Shown here one piece after another: positions 1 through 8,922 of a stretch of 64,000 nt of DNA (position 1 is its first letter; every line of letters starts with the position of its first letter). The notes beneath the pieces are model-generated. The model did no database searches. It was not told the origin of the DNA and saw only the letters and a list, made by a program, of their open reading frames with translations. Source of the stretch: JBDFMH01 sp047238125 (GTDB lineage Bacteria > Pseudomonadota > Alphaproteobacteria > Sphingomonadales > Sphingomonadaceae); contig NZ_JBDFMH010000001.1 of assembly GCF_047238125.1 (NCBI RefSeq), forward strand, positions 3,162,001-3,226,000, given 5' to 3'. Position numbers and translations under genes: made by a program.

Positions 1-702
1 CAGATCGCCGAGGCCTATTTCTCGGTGCGCACCAGCCTGGAATTCGGCACGTCGCGCGGGGCGCCCAAGACGCTGCTGATGACATCGGCGCGACCGTCAG
101 AGGGCAAGTCGAGCTCGTCGTTCGCGATCGCGCAGTCTTTCGCACGGCTGGGCAACAAGGTGCTGCTGGTGGACGGCGACCTTCGCAAGCCATCGCTGAC
201 CGCGACCGCGCCCGACGCGCACGGCCTGTCGAACCTGCTGACCGGATCGGACGATATCGAAGGCGCGATCTATCCGACCAGCGTCGAGAACCTTCAGCTG
301 CTGCCGTCCGGACCGGTGCCGCCGAACCCGGCCGAGCTGCTGGCCGGACGCCGCATCGCCGAGGTGCTGGCGATCCTGACCGAGCAGTTCGACATCATCA
401 TCATCGACGGGCCGCCGGTGATGGGCCTGGCCGATGCGCCATTGCTGTCGTCTCTGACCGAGGCGACTGCCTTCCTGCTGGAGGCCGGCACGCGCCGGCT
501 GGTGGCGCGCAGCGCGATCCAGCGGTTGCAGGCGGCCGACGCCCAGATCGTGGGCGGGGTGCTGACCAAGTTCGACGCGCGCTCGACCGGGCTCGGCTAT
601 GGCTACGGCTATGGCTATGGGTACGGCTATGGCTATGGCGCGACCTATGGCGGCGCGCGCCCGGCCGAGAAGCGGATCACGCTGGGCCGCCGTTCTTCGT
701 GA
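1..702 (+). CDS. Tyrosine-protein kinase, CpsD/Wzc C-terminal kinase domain (5'-truncated)
   Basis: The reading frame is open from base 1, so the N-terminus lies outside the window. The visible 233 residues are the cytoplasmic ATPase domain of a bacterial BY-kinase, which controls length and assembly of exopolysaccharide with the Wzy polymerase. It opens with the EAYFSVRTSLEF-type helix, followed by a Walker A loop (SARPSEGKSSSS), a Walker A' strand (VLLVDGDLRKP) and a Walker B strand (IIIIDGPPV). The C-terminus has seven consecutive Tyr-Gly pairs and one more Tyr. This is where the family carries its autophosphorylated tyrosine cluster, though such a strict GY repeat is unusual. It is not visible whether the missing part is a fused Wzz transmembrane domain or a separate gene. 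The next gene overlaps the stop by one base, indicating an operon. Confidence 0.9.
   Translation, partial: QIAEAYFSVRTSLEFGTSRGAPKTLLMTSARPSEGKSSSSFAIAQSFARLGNKVLLVDGDLRKPSLTATAPDAHGLSNLLTGSDDIEGAIYPTSVENLQLLPSGPVPPNPAELLAGRRIAEVLAILTEQFDIIIIDGPPVMGLADAPLLSSLTEATAFLLEAGTRRLVARSAIQRLQAADAQIVGGVLTKFDARSTGLGYGYGYGYGYGYGYGATYGGARPAEKRITLGRRSS
595..639 (+). repeat. Hexanucleotide repeat (GGCTAT-type) coding for Gly-Tyr
   Basis: Seven GGNTAY units in tandem, followed by a final GGC, lie in frame at the 3' end of the kinase gene. Units differ only at synonymous positions (GGC/GGG, TAT/TAC). Slippage of whole units would keep the frame and change the number of tyrosines. Confidence 0.9.
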
Positions 703-1940
703 TGGCGGCGGGCGCGGGCCGGCGGTTCGATGGCTGGACCATCGCCCTGTTCGCTGCGGCCGCCGTGCTGGCGCTGGTCTGCCTGCGGACCGGGCTGGTC
801 GACATGGCGACGCGCTCGAACCCGGCGCTTGCATTGTCGATCGATGGCGACAGCGCCAGTGCGCTGGATCGTACCGCCGCGCTGCTGATCGCCGATCCGC
901 GCCCGGCATCGGCCGCGTTGGCGGCGGACCGGGCGCGGGGAGCGCTGGCCAGCGCGCCGGTCCTGGCGCGGCCGTTCATGGTGGCGGCGCTGGCCGCCGA
1001 CCGGCAGGGCGAAACTCGCCGCGCGACAGAATTGATGCAGACTGCCGTCACCCGCGATCCGCGCAGCGTACCGGCGCGGTTCTGGCTGCTGCGACGGCAG
1101 GTCATCGCCGGCAACTTCGCGGCCGCCCTGGGTGAGATCGACGCGCTGATCCGGCTGCGGCCGACCCAGGTGCGCGCCTTGGCGGCGCTGGCGGTACCGA
1201 TGCTGATCGACCCCGCCGGGCGGGGCGCGGTCGTCGATCGGATGGCGGCGAACCCGGGCTGGCGCGGCGTGTTCCTCGATCTGGCCCAGCGCGACAGCAG
1301 CGACCGCGCAAGCTTCATAGCGTTCATGCGCGCGCTGGCGGCGACGCCCGGCGTCGAGATCGATGATACGACGCTCGGCACCGTGCTGGTCGGGATGACG
1401 GGGCGCGGCGAATATGTGCAGGCCCACGCGCTGTACGAACGGCTTCGCCCACAGCGCAGCGGCGAACGTGGCAATCAGGTCTATGACGGCGATTTCCAGC
1501 GTCGGCCGGGGCCGGCCCCGTTCAACTGGTCCTTTGCCAGCACTGCATCTGCGATCGCCCAGATCGAGCCGCAGCCGCGCGGCGGCCCGGCGCTGGTGGC
1601 GCGCACTTTCGGGCGAGAGCCTGCCGTGGTCGCCACGCAGATGCTGGCGCTGCCGGCCGGTGGCTGGCGGTTGTCGGCGCGGATGGGGAGCGATGACGGG
1701 CCAGCGGCGGATCGGTTTCGCTGGCGGCTGAGCTGCCTGCCCGCCGATCGCGAGATCGCGCGGCTCGGCAATCCCGAAGAGTTGCGCGAGCCGCGCACCG
1801 TCTCGACCGTGTTCGCCGTGCCGCCGGGCTGCCCGGCGCAGACGCTGTCGCTGCTGGCCGAGGCCGGCGATGGGCCCGATGCCAGCCTGCGCACACTGGC
1901 CGTCGATATCCGCCGCACCGTGGAGCGACCGGTCCAATGA
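702..1940 (+). CDS. Membrane-anchored exopolysaccharide-cluster protein with helical-repeat and beta-rich regions, unknown function
   Basis: About 412 residues. One N-terminal transmembrane segment (about residues 13-30) would anchor it to the inner membrane. The next 200 or so residues are Ala/Leu/Arg-rich helices resembling degenerate TPR repeats. The last 140 residues look beta-rich and begin near a VYDGDFQ motif, a layout that recalls a carbohydrate-binding-like sandwich. I do not recognise a named family. The gene overlaps the kinase stop by one base (TGATG) and overlaps the following ligase gene by four bases, so it is translationally coupled to both. A GTG three bases upstream is an alternative start. 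By position, a scaffold role in polymer assembly or export is plausible but is inference only. Confidence 0.7.
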   Translation: MAAGAGRRFDGWTIALFAAAAVLALVCLRTGLVDMATRSNPALALSIDGDSASALDRTAALLIADPRPASAALAADRARGALASAPVLARPFMVAALAADRQGETRRATELMQTAVTRDPRSVPARFWLLRRQVIAGNFAAALGEIDALIRLRPTQVRALAALAVPMLIDPAGRGAVVDRMAANPGWRGVFLDLAQRDSSDRASFIAFMRALAATPGVEIDDTTLGTVLVGMTGRGEYVQAHALYERLRPQRSGERGNQVYDGDFQRRPGPAPFNWSFASTASAIAQIEPQPRGGPALVARTFGREPAVVATQMLALPAGGWRLSARMGSDDGPAADRFRWRLSCLPADREIARLGNPEELREPRTVSTVFAVPPGCPAQTLSLLAEAGDGPDASLRTLAVDIRRTVERPVQ

Positions 1941-3316
1941 GCGATGATCGCCGCTATGCGATGCTGGTTACGGCCTACCTGGTGGCGGCGCTGGTGCTGG
2001 GCGGGGCCAGCGCGGCCGGGCTGGCCGCCAACCTGCTGTTGCAGCTGGCCGGCATCGCGATCGCCACCGTTGCGATCCTGCGACTGCGCACGACCGGTCT
2101 GGCGAGCGATGCGCGCTCCGCGCTGATCCTGCTGGGCGCGATTATGCTCATCGGCCCGCTGCAGCTGGTACCGCTGCCGCCTGCGATCTGGACGCTGTTG
2201 CCCGGTCGCGAGCCCTATGTCGCCGGGCTGGCGCAGATGGGGGTCGCGCCGCCCTGGCTGGGCCTGTCATTGACCCCGGAACTGACGCTGCGGGCGAGTG
2301 TCGCGCTGGTACCGGCGGCGGCTCTGTTCCTGGCAGTGCTGGCCATGGATGGCGCGCGGCGGCGCTGGCTGGCCTGGGCCGTGGTCGGCGTGGCGATCGT
2401 CTCGTTCCTGCTCGGGCTGGCGCAGCTTGCCGGCGGCATGGGATCGCCACTCTATTTCTACGACGTCACCAACGCGGGAAGCGCGGTGGGCTTCTTTTCC
2501 AATCGCAACCATCTGGCGACGCTGCTGCTGGCGAGCCTGCCGATGATCGGCGCGCTGATGAGCGAGCCGGCAGGCGGTGCAGCGCTGGAACGGCCGAAGA
2601 TCGCGACGCGGGTCAGCGCGGTCGCGGCGATGCTGTTCGTCAGCGTCGGCGTGCTTGCCACCCAGTCCCGCGCGGGGCTGCTGCTGCTGGTGCCGACCGC
2701 GTTGCTGACGCTGGCGATGGGCCGGCGCGCGCGCACCGGCATCGTGTCGTTGCCGATCGTCGCGGCTGCCCTGCTGCTGCTGGCCGGCGCGATCGGCTTC
2801 ACATTGTTCGGCCCCGGTGCGGACCGGATGGCACAGAAGACCGGATCGGCGCTGGAGACCGAGGTACGGATCCAGGCACTGCCGCTGACGGCGGAAGCCG
2901 GCCGCCGCCATTTCCCGTTCGGCAGCGGGCTGGGCAGTTTCGATGGCATCTATCGCGGCGCGGCACCGACCGAGACGCTGAGCGCCAATTACGTGAACCA
3001 CGCCCACAACGACTATATCGAGCTGTGGCTGACGGCTGGCCTGCCCTTCCTGGTGCTGCTTGGCGCGTTCCTGCTCTGGTATGCAGGCGCGGTGCGGCGG
3101 ACCTGGAAACAGCGGCCCGAAGTCTCGGGCCCGCTGCCGCGCGCGGCGGCGCTGGTGATCGCGATCATGCTGGCGCACAGCATGGTCGATTATCCGCTGC
3201 GCACTGCTGCCCTCTCCACGCTGTTCGCGCTCGCCGCCGCGCTGATGCTGAGCCCGCCGCGCAAACCGCGATCATCATCGCGCAAGCCCGGATCGGTGGT
3301 GACCGAGATCGTGTGA
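1937..3316 (+). CDS. O-antigen ligase / Wzy-type polymerase family membrane protein
   Basis: A 459-residue integral membrane protein with about ten to twelve hydrophobic segments. It contains the family motif FFSNRNHLATLL near residue 185 and a large periplasmic loop ending in NHAHNDYIELWLTAG near residue 355, the HNDYxE signature of Wzy_C/O-antigen ligase proteins. This family joins or polymerises lipid-linked repeat units on the periplasmic face. It closes the plus-strand block with the BY-kinase, matching a Wzy-Wzc pair. The start ATG overlaps the previous stop (ATGA). Sequence alone does not separate polymerase from ligase, and a second family member lies at 8919-10190. The last 20 residues are a basic, serine-rich cytoplasmic tail. 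Confidence 0.85.
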   Translation: MSDDRRYAMLVTAYLVAALVLGGASAAGLAANLLLQLAGIAIATVAILRLRTTGLASDARSALILLGAIMLIGPLQLVPLPPAIWTLLPGREPYVAGLAQMGVAPPWLGLSLTPELTLRASVALVPAAALFLAVLAMDGARRRWLAWAVVGVAIVSFLLGLAQLAGGMGSPLYFYDVTNAGSAVGFFSNRNHLATLLLASLPMIGALMSEPAGGAALERPKIATRVSAVAAMLFVSVGVLATQSRAGLLLLVPTALLTLAMGRRARTGIVSLPIVAAALLLLAGAIGFTLFGPGADRMAQKTGSALETEVRIQALPLTAEAGRRHFPFGSGLGSFDGIYRGAAPTETLSANYVNHAHNDYIELWLTAGLPFLVLLGAFLLWYAGAVRRTWKQRPEVSGPLPRAAALVIAIMLAHSMVDYPLRTAALSTLFALAAALMLSPPRKPRSSSRKPGSVVTEIV

Positions 3317-3326
3317 CGGCGGAGGT

Positions 3327-4079
3327 TCAGGCGGGCTTGATCATCAGCCGGCAGGAGCGATCGACATAGTGCAGCCACGGCTTCTGGCCGCTGAAATACT
3401 CGTCGACCGCCTGCTTGGCACCGGCCCATTCGCCATAGTCGTCCACGATCAATACACCGCCGGGGCTGAGCCGGGGATAGAGCGTCTCGAGTTCGGCGCG
3501 GGTGCTTTCGTAGAAATCGGTATCGAGCCGCAGCACGGCGATCCGATCGGGGATGTTGTCGGGAATCGTCAGGGTGTCCTCGACCTTGCCGGCGACCAGC
3601 CGGACGGGCGCGTCGCCAACTTCACGGCGCAGGTTCGCGCGTACTTCATCGATCGGCGCATAGCACCAATCGACATGATCGTCGCGCTTCAGCCGGTCGA
3701 ACGTTTCTTGGGCGGTGTCGGTGCGATGGGATTTCTGGTCGAGTGGCAGCGGCGCGCTCATGCCTTCGAACGTATCGAAGCCCCAGATCTCACCCTTTAG
3801 GCCCAGCCGTTCGCGCATCAGCGCGGCAAGAATCAAATTGCCGCCACGCCAGACGCCGCATTCGACGATATCACCCGCTATCCCGGCGCTGGCGGCATGG
3901 CGCATTGCCTGCGCGAACGACCAGAGCCGGATATAGCCCGTCATCGAATATCGGTTGGCACGCGCCAGCAGATCGGCCTGATCGATATCGATTTCGGGAA
4001 TGACCTCGTTGATGCCTCGCGGCTTGCGCGCGACCGTGTAGCCGAGCCGGCCGATCAATGAGGAGATCACTGACTTCAT
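3327..4079 (-). CDS. TylF/MycF-family O-methyltransferase
   Basis: A 250-residue SAM-dependent methyltransferase of the macrocin O-methyltransferase family, which methylates sugar hydroxyls. Visible signatures are VECGVWRGGN (SAM-binding loop), WGFDTFEGMS, and LRLDTDFYEST followed by LSPGGVLIVDDYG, which holds the metal-binding acidic residues. The ATG at 4079 fits the family length; an in-frame extension upstream has no family-like sequence. It reads toward the ligase gene and follows the flippase gene by 11 bases on the same strand, so the two probably form an operon. Likely role: methyl decoration of a sugar in the exopolysaccharide. The acceptor is not determinable here. Confidence 0.85.
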   Translation of the reverse strand: MKSVISSLIGRLGYTVARKPRGINEVIPEIDIDQADLLARANRYSMTGYIRLWSFAQAMRHAASAGIAGDIVECGVWRGGNLILAALMRERLGLKGEIWGFDTFEGMSAPLPLDQKSHRTDTAQETFDRLKRDDHVDWCYAPIDEVRANLRREVGDAPVRLVAGKVEDTLTIPDNIPDRIAVLRLDTDFYESTRAELETLYPRLSPGGVLIVDDYGEWAGAKQAVDEYFSGQKPWLHYVDRSCRLMIKPA

Positions 4080-4090
4080 GATAAGCAACC

Positions 4091-5581
4091 CTAGAACGGC
4101 TTTCCGCGGCCTGCCCTGATCAGCAGTCGCTGCCGGAATGCGGACGATCGCCCGTCGAGCCAATGCGGCGGCAATGCCAGGAACAGGCCGATCCCGACAG
4201 CACCAAAATAAGCGGCCGCGCTGGCGAGCCGCACGGCCGCATAATTCGGTAGCAGCGTGAAGACCAGCATGCCCACGAGCGTCAAAATCGTTGCCAGCGC
4301 GATGCCCGGAAGCATCAGGACAAAGAGCCTGCCGCTACCAAGTCCGGTCGCCCTGGCCTCGCCGGTCGGCACCAGCAGCGCAGCATAGCCAGCCCCCACC
4401 ACGATTATCGCGACGGCCAACACGCCGTGTTTTGCCACCAGTGCCGCGCCCGTCACGATCACCAGACAGATGATCAGGTTGCGCAGCAGCATGCCGCGCA
4501 TGGCACCGACAGCGCCGCTCAGTCCGTCACGAAACACACCGATCACGCGCGCTGGCAGGCCGGCGGCCAGCACCGCCAGCACGGGTGCCGCCGCGGCGAA
4601 CTGTCGGCCGAGCAGCAGCCCGACGATCTCATGGCGGCAGACGATCGCGATCGCGGCGATAAACCCGCTGCCCAGCCCGAGCAGGCGGGCCGTGCGGTCG
4701 ATCTGCATCGCCATGCCGGCTTCGCGCCGCTTCAGCGCGACGACTGCCTGGCGCACGATCGAGTCGAGCGCCGCGAACGGCTCCTTGAGCTGGGTCGAGA
4801 TATTGTAGGCACGGCTGTAGAGCCCGGTCGACACCGGCCCGAGCACGATGCCGATGATCAGCGTATCGGCATTGGTGGCCGCCCAGGCGAGGAGCCGCGA
4901 TGCGGCACCGACCCCGCCGACACCGCCGATACCGTGGAGATCGAGGCGGCGGGGCGGCAGTACCGGCAGCCTGACTTCGGCAATCAGCACGATCGCGATC
5001 GCGAGGTTGGCGACCACCAGGCCCGCCAGGGCGCTGCGCAACCCCCATCCCATCTGCGCGAGCATGATCGCCACGGTGTAATAGGCGATCGGCTGCAGCA
5101 CCGAAATCCGCGCAGCGGTCGCGAAGCGGTGCTGGCGGCGCAGCACCGAGGTGCCGGTGACGATGAAGGTCTGCAGGATCAGCACCGGGCAGATGGCGCG
5201 CAGGCCGATCGCCAGGCCCGGGAAGGCGAGCGCCCGCTCGATCGCCGGCGCCCCGGCCCAGAGCAGGACGGCGACCAGAGCCAGCGGCAGGATTGCCAGC
5301 CAAATCAAACTACGCAGCATATTGCGCGTCAGATCGTCTCGCGACAGGACCGGGTAGTCGATCAGGCCTTCGAGCACGACGGCCAGCGCGGTCGCAGCGG
5401 TGACGAGCGCGAGCACCCCGAAATCGCCGGGCGTCAGCAACCGCGCCAGGATCGCAAGCCCGATCAGGGTGACCAGCACGCGGACAGCGCGGGCTCCGAT
5501 CGCCCACGCTCCGCCACGCGCGATCATCCGCGTGAGATCGGAGGTCTGGCCGCGTTCGATCGGATCGACGGGATCGTTCAT
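4091..5581 (-). CDS. Polysaccharide flippase (Wzx-like, MOP superfamily)
   Basis: A 496-residue membrane protein with about twelve to fourteen hydrophobic helices. The N-terminal region (GGAWAIGARAV ... LARLLTPGDFGVLALV) is typical of Polysacc_synt flippases, which move undecaprenyl-linked repeat units across the inner membrane. I chose the ATG at 5581 because it gives a short polar leader (MNDPVDPIERGQTS) before the first helix; the upstream in-frame extension is Arg/Pro-rich and unlike the family. With the dehydratase, glycosyltransferases and two Wzy-like proteins it completes a Wzx/Wzy set. It is divergent from the dehydratase gene across 270 bases that probably hold both promoters; I see no distinctive operator there. 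Confidence 0.85.
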   Translation of the reverse strand: MNDPVDPIERGQTSDLTRMIARGGAWAIGARAVRVLVTLIGLAILARLLTPGDFGVLALVTAATALAVVLEGLIDYPVLSRDDLTRNMLRSLIWLAILPLALVAVLLWAGAPAIERALAFPGLAIGLRAICPVLILQTFIVTGTSVLRRQHRFATAARISVLQPIAYYTVAIMLAQMGWGLRSALAGLVVANLAIAIVLIAEVRLPVLPPRRLDLHGIGGVGGVGAASRLLAWAATNADTLIIGIVLGPVSTGLYSRAYNISTQLKEPFAALDSIVRQAVVALKRREAGMAMQIDRTARLLGLGSGFIAAIAIVCRHEIVGLLLGRQFAAAAPVLAVLAAGLPARVIGVFRDGLSGAVGAMRGMLLRNLIICLVIVTGAALVAKHGVLAVAIIVVGAGYAALLVPTGEARATGLGSGRLFVLMLPGIALATILTLVGMLVFTLLPNYAAVRLASAAAYFGAVGIGLFLALPPHWLDGRSSAFRQRLLIRAGRGKPF

Positions 5582-5851
5582 CGCGTGAAGCCGACCACTT
5601 CGTGCTGCATGTGGGTATGATCGCAGGTTCCGCTCGGTCGGCGAAATGGGCAGGTCATTGAGCCGTTCCGAAAGAATGGGTATCGCGCTAGGCAGCGGCG
5701 ATGGCCTAAAAGGCGTGTCGGTGCAATGAACAGCCGCTGCCGGGGCTTTGTCCGCATTGTGATTGCGTGCCCGCGAGCGCATGCCTAATGCCGCGCGGTG
5801 AGAGCGGGCGATGGATAGGCAACAGCGACTTTACATGCAGGCACGGTATCG

Positions 5852-7783
5852 ATGCGGTCCGGATCGATGATTTCGCAGCGTCTGTTGGCAATTGTCCAGG
5901 CGACCGCGTTGCTGCGAACGCCCGGCGTGTTGTTGATCGTCGACCTGCTGTTGGCCGCAATCGGCGAAGCGCTATTGCTGCTGGTGCTAAATTTTTCGTC
6001 GTTTGATAACGCCTTAGTCGTTTTTGCAATCACATTACTGGCATGTTTTCCAGCGCTATTGGTTGTTCGCGCTCATCTGCAAGTCTGGCAGCATGTCGCA
6101 CTCAGCGATTTGCTGGGTATCGTTATCGCCGCGACGGTCGTGGCTAGCGTCGCGGGCATATTCGCGTTGACCCGCTTTTCGCCGTACACCGGCCTAGCCG
6201 TGTTCGTGGGAACCGGCATGATGATGACCTGCGCGTGGTCGGCGCCACGCCTGCTGTTCCGGCTGTGGATCGAGCGCCGCAACTATCGGGCGCGCGCTGC
6301 TGCCGGACTGGGCGAGCCTGTACTGCTCTACGGTAGCGGGCGTCGCGCCGAGCAGTTCATCCGCACCAACGCGGAGACCCAGCGCTATGCGATCCTTGGG
6401 TTCCTGCACGAGGATGCACGGCTGCGCGGGCGGCGGATACGAGGCGTCTTGTCAAAAGGGTCGCTTGCCAACCTTGATTCCGTGCTTGCGGGCTTCCGAA
6501 TGACGGGCATCGCCCCACAGCGCCTGATCGTGACCGAAGATGGCGAGCGACCGGATGAGCTGGCTGCGGCGTTGGAGGCGGCCGCGGTCTGCGGCCTGCG
6601 CCTGGCGCGATTGCCGAGTATCCTGGGCCTGGTCGAGCGTGGGGCCGGCGATGTGCTACGGCCGGTATCCATCGAGGACATATTGCACCGAGATCCGATC
6701 CGCCTCGATGCCGGCGCGGTCAGCGCTGCGATAGGCGGCCGGACCGTGCTGGTCACCGGCGCCGGCGGCTCGATCGGCTCGGAACTGGTCCGCCAGATCG
6801 CCGGCTGTTCGCCTGCGCGGATCGTTCTGCTCGAATCGTGCGAATTCAACCTCTATGCGATCGATGCGGAATTCGACCGGGCCTTCCCCCGGGTGCAGCG
6901 GAAGATGGCACTCTGCGACGTGCGCGACCGCGCGGCGCTTGCCCGCGTCTTCGCCTGCGAGCGGCCGGACATAGTGCTCCACGCCGCCGCGCTGAAACAT
7001 GTGCCGATGCTGGAGGGGCACCCGAGCGAAGCGGTGCTGACCAACATCCAAGGGACGCGCAACGTCGCCGAACTATCCCGTAGCCACGGGGTCGAGATCA
7101 TGACGCTGGTATCCACCGACAAGGCGGTGAATCCGACAAGCGTGATGGGCTGCACCAAGCGCTGGGCCGAAATGCTATGCCAGGCGCTCGACGCCGATTG
7201 CGGCGGGGGGCCAACACGGTTCGTGTGCGTGCGGTTCGGCAATGTCCTTGATTCGGCGGGCTCGGTCGTCCCACTGTTCCGCAAGCAGATCGCTGAGGGC
7301 GGCCCACTGACGGTCACGCATCCCGATGTCACGCGATATTTCATGACGATCCCGGAAGCTTGCGAGCTGATCCTGTTCGCCACCACCAACACGTTGGCGC
7401 AGCAGCCCGAGGATGGGGCCGTCTATGTGCTGGACATGGGCGAGCCGGTTTCGATCGTCTCGCTGGCGGAACGCATGATCCAGCTGCACGGATTGCGGCC
7501 GAACGTCGACATCGCCATCCAGATCACGGGTCTGCGCCCTGGCGAGAAGCTGTACGAGGAATTGGCGCACAGCGCGGAGGCGCTAAAGCCGGCCGGATTC
7601 CCCAAGGCCAGCCTGGCTCGTCCGCGTGCGCCCGCGCTGGACCTCCTAATTGATGCGACCGACGCCATCTGCGCGGCGGCGCGTGCGGGCGATACCGATG
7701 CGGTACTTGCGTCGTTGACGATGATGGTGCCCGAATATGCGGGGCCACCGCTGACGCGGCGCGCTGGCAGCGACGCCGCATGA
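5852..7783 (+). CDS. Membrane-bound UDP-GlcNAc 4,6-dehydratase-like (PglF/WbpM/CapD family)
   Basis: A 643-residue protein with four N-terminal transmembrane helices, a middle Rossmann-like domain, and a C-terminal SDR domain. The NAD loop is VTGAGGSIGSEL near residue 300. The catalytic region STDKAVNPTSVMGCTKR carries Met432 and Lys436, where classical SDRs have Tyr-xxx-Lys; Met at this place is characteristic of the long WbpM/PglF dehydratases. RPGEKLYEEL near residue 565 is also a family mark. The reaction would convert UDP-GlcNAc to the 4-keto-6-deoxy sugar, the substrate of the PglE-like aminotransferase at 14940-16142. A second ATG lies at 5867. The first transmembrane stretch (about 5980-6130) is richer in A+T than its surroundings. 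It overlaps the next gene by four bases. Confidence 0.88.
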   Translation: MRSGSMISQRLLAIVQATALLRTPGVLLIVDLLLAAIGEALLLLVLNFSSFDNALVVFAITLLACFPALLVVRAHLQVWQHVALSDLLGIVIAATVVASVAGIFALTRFSPYTGLAVFVGTGMMMTCAWSAPRLLFRLWIERRNYRARAAAGLGEPVLLYGSGRRAEQFIRTNAETQRYAILGFLHEDARLRGRRIRGVLSKGSLANLDSVLAGFRMTGIAPQRLIVTEDGERPDELAAALEAAAVCGLRLARLPSILGLVERGAGDVLRPVSIEDILHRDPIRLDAGAVSAAIGGRTVLVTGAGGSIGSELVRQIAGCSPARIVLLESCEFNLYAIDAEFDRAFPRVQRKMALCDVRDRAALARVFACERPDIVLHAAALKHVPMLEGHPSEAVLTNIQGTRNVAELSRSHGVEIMTLVSTDKAVNPTSVMGCTKRWAEMLCQALDADCGGGPTRFVCVRFGNVLDSAGSVVPLFRKQIAEGGPLTVTHPDVTRYFMTIPEACELILFATTNTLAQQPEDGAVYVLDMGEPVSIVSLAERMIQLHGLRPNVDIAIQITGLRPGEKLYEELAHSAEALKPAGFPKASLARPRAPALDLLIDATDAICAAARAGDTDAVLASLTMMVPEYAGPPLTRRAGSDAA

Positions 7784-8922
7784 GATCCGATGCCCGACCG
7801 CTGGTGATGTTCGCCATCCCGAAGCTCGATGCCGGAGGGCCGGATCGGGTGCTGCATGCGCTGATCTCCAACCTCGCGCGGGAACGGTTCCGTGTCGCGC
7901 TGGCAGTCGGCGAAGAGGGCGGACGCTATTTCGACGCGCTGCCGGCCGATGTCGCGATCGCGCGGATCGGGGGTGGGCGTTACCCCGCGGCGCGATTGGC
8001 GCGAGTGATCGACCGGGTGCAGCCTGCGATCCTGTTCACGACGCAGCGGATGAACATGACGGCTGCGTTGGCGCTCCCGCTCAGCCGTCATCGGCCACGG
8101 CATGTGTTGCGGCAGGCCAACGCGATCGCGGAGGATTTCGCCGCGTTGAAGACGCAGTCGCTGATCAAGCATCGATTGGCCGAGCAGGCCACTTGGGCGA
8201 TGTTGCGGCGGGCCGATATGATCGTCGCTCAATCCACATCGATGGCGACGGCGATCGCCGGCCGGATCGGCGGCCGCACCCCGATCGCCACGATCGGCAA
8301 TCCGGTCGATTTGGCGCTGGTGCGGGCGGCCGCCGGGCAGGGAGAAGCGTCGATCGGGGGCGCACCAGCGCTGGTCTCGGTCGGGCGGCTCGATTTCCAG
8401 AAGGGCTATGACCTGCTGATCGAGGCGCTGTGCCCGATCCGCGCCCGGCATCCCGGCGCAGCGCTGACCATAGTCGGCGAAGGACCCGCCCGAGCCGCGC
8501 TGACGGCGCAGGCGGCATCGCTTGGGCTAAGCGATGCGCTGTTTCTGCCGGGCCACAGCGCGACCCCCCTGGCGGTGGTTGCGGCAGCAGATCTTTTCGT
8601 GTCGTCCTCCCGCTATGAAGGGTTCAGCAACGCCTTGCTGGAAGCGATGGCGCTGGGTGTGCCGGTCGTCGCGACGGATTGCCCGGGCGCAACTCGCGAT
8701 ATGGTGATCGACGACGAAACCGGCTGGCTCTCGCCATCGATCGACGCTGCGGGCATCGCGAACGCGGTCCTGCGCGCGCTTGATGTCGATCGCGCAGCGG
8801 TGGCAGCACGGGCGCAGACACATGTGGCACGGGAATATGATGTGAAGCGGATCGTAGCGGCCTATGAAAGGCTGTTCGAGACCGTTCTGGAAGCACGGCC
8901 CCACCGCAGGAAAGCCGCATGA
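7780..8922 (+). CDS. Glycosyltransferase family 4
   Basis: A 380-residue GT-B fold enzyme. The N-terminal half has the glycine-rich donor/acceptor loop (PKLDAGGPDRVLHAL). The C-terminal half has VSVGRLDFQKGYDLLIEA and the catalytic EGFSNALLEAMALG motif from Glu280, the EX7E element of retaining GT4 transferases. It would add a sugar to a lipid-linked intermediate at the cytoplasmic face. The start ATG overlaps the dehydratase stop (ATGA) and its own stop overlaps the next gene the same way, so the three form one transcription unit. Donor and acceptor cannot be assigned from sequence. Confidence 0.88.
   Translation: MRSDARPLVMFAIPKLDAGGPDRVLHALISNLARERFRVALAVGEEGGRYFDALPADVAIARIGGGRYPAARLARVIDRVQPAILFTTQRMNMTAALALPLSRHRPRHVLRQANAIAEDFAALKTQSLIKHRLAEQATWAMLRRADMIVAQSTSMATAIAGRIGGRTPIATIGNPVDLALVRAAAGQGEASIGGAPALVSVGRLDFQKGYDLLIEALCPIRARHPGAALTIVGEGPARAALTAQAASLGLSDALFLPGHSATPLAVVAAADLFVSSSRYEGFSNALLEAMALGVPVVATDCPGATRDMVIDDETGWLSPSIDAAGIANAVLRALDVDRAAVAARAQTHVAREYDVKRIVAAYERLFETVLEARPHRRKAA

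Noticed and set aside
645..1937. A 430-codon minus-strand frame opposite the membrane-anchored protein
   Set aside because: Low-complexity Arg/Ala product; the plus frame is coupled to both neighbours by overlaps.
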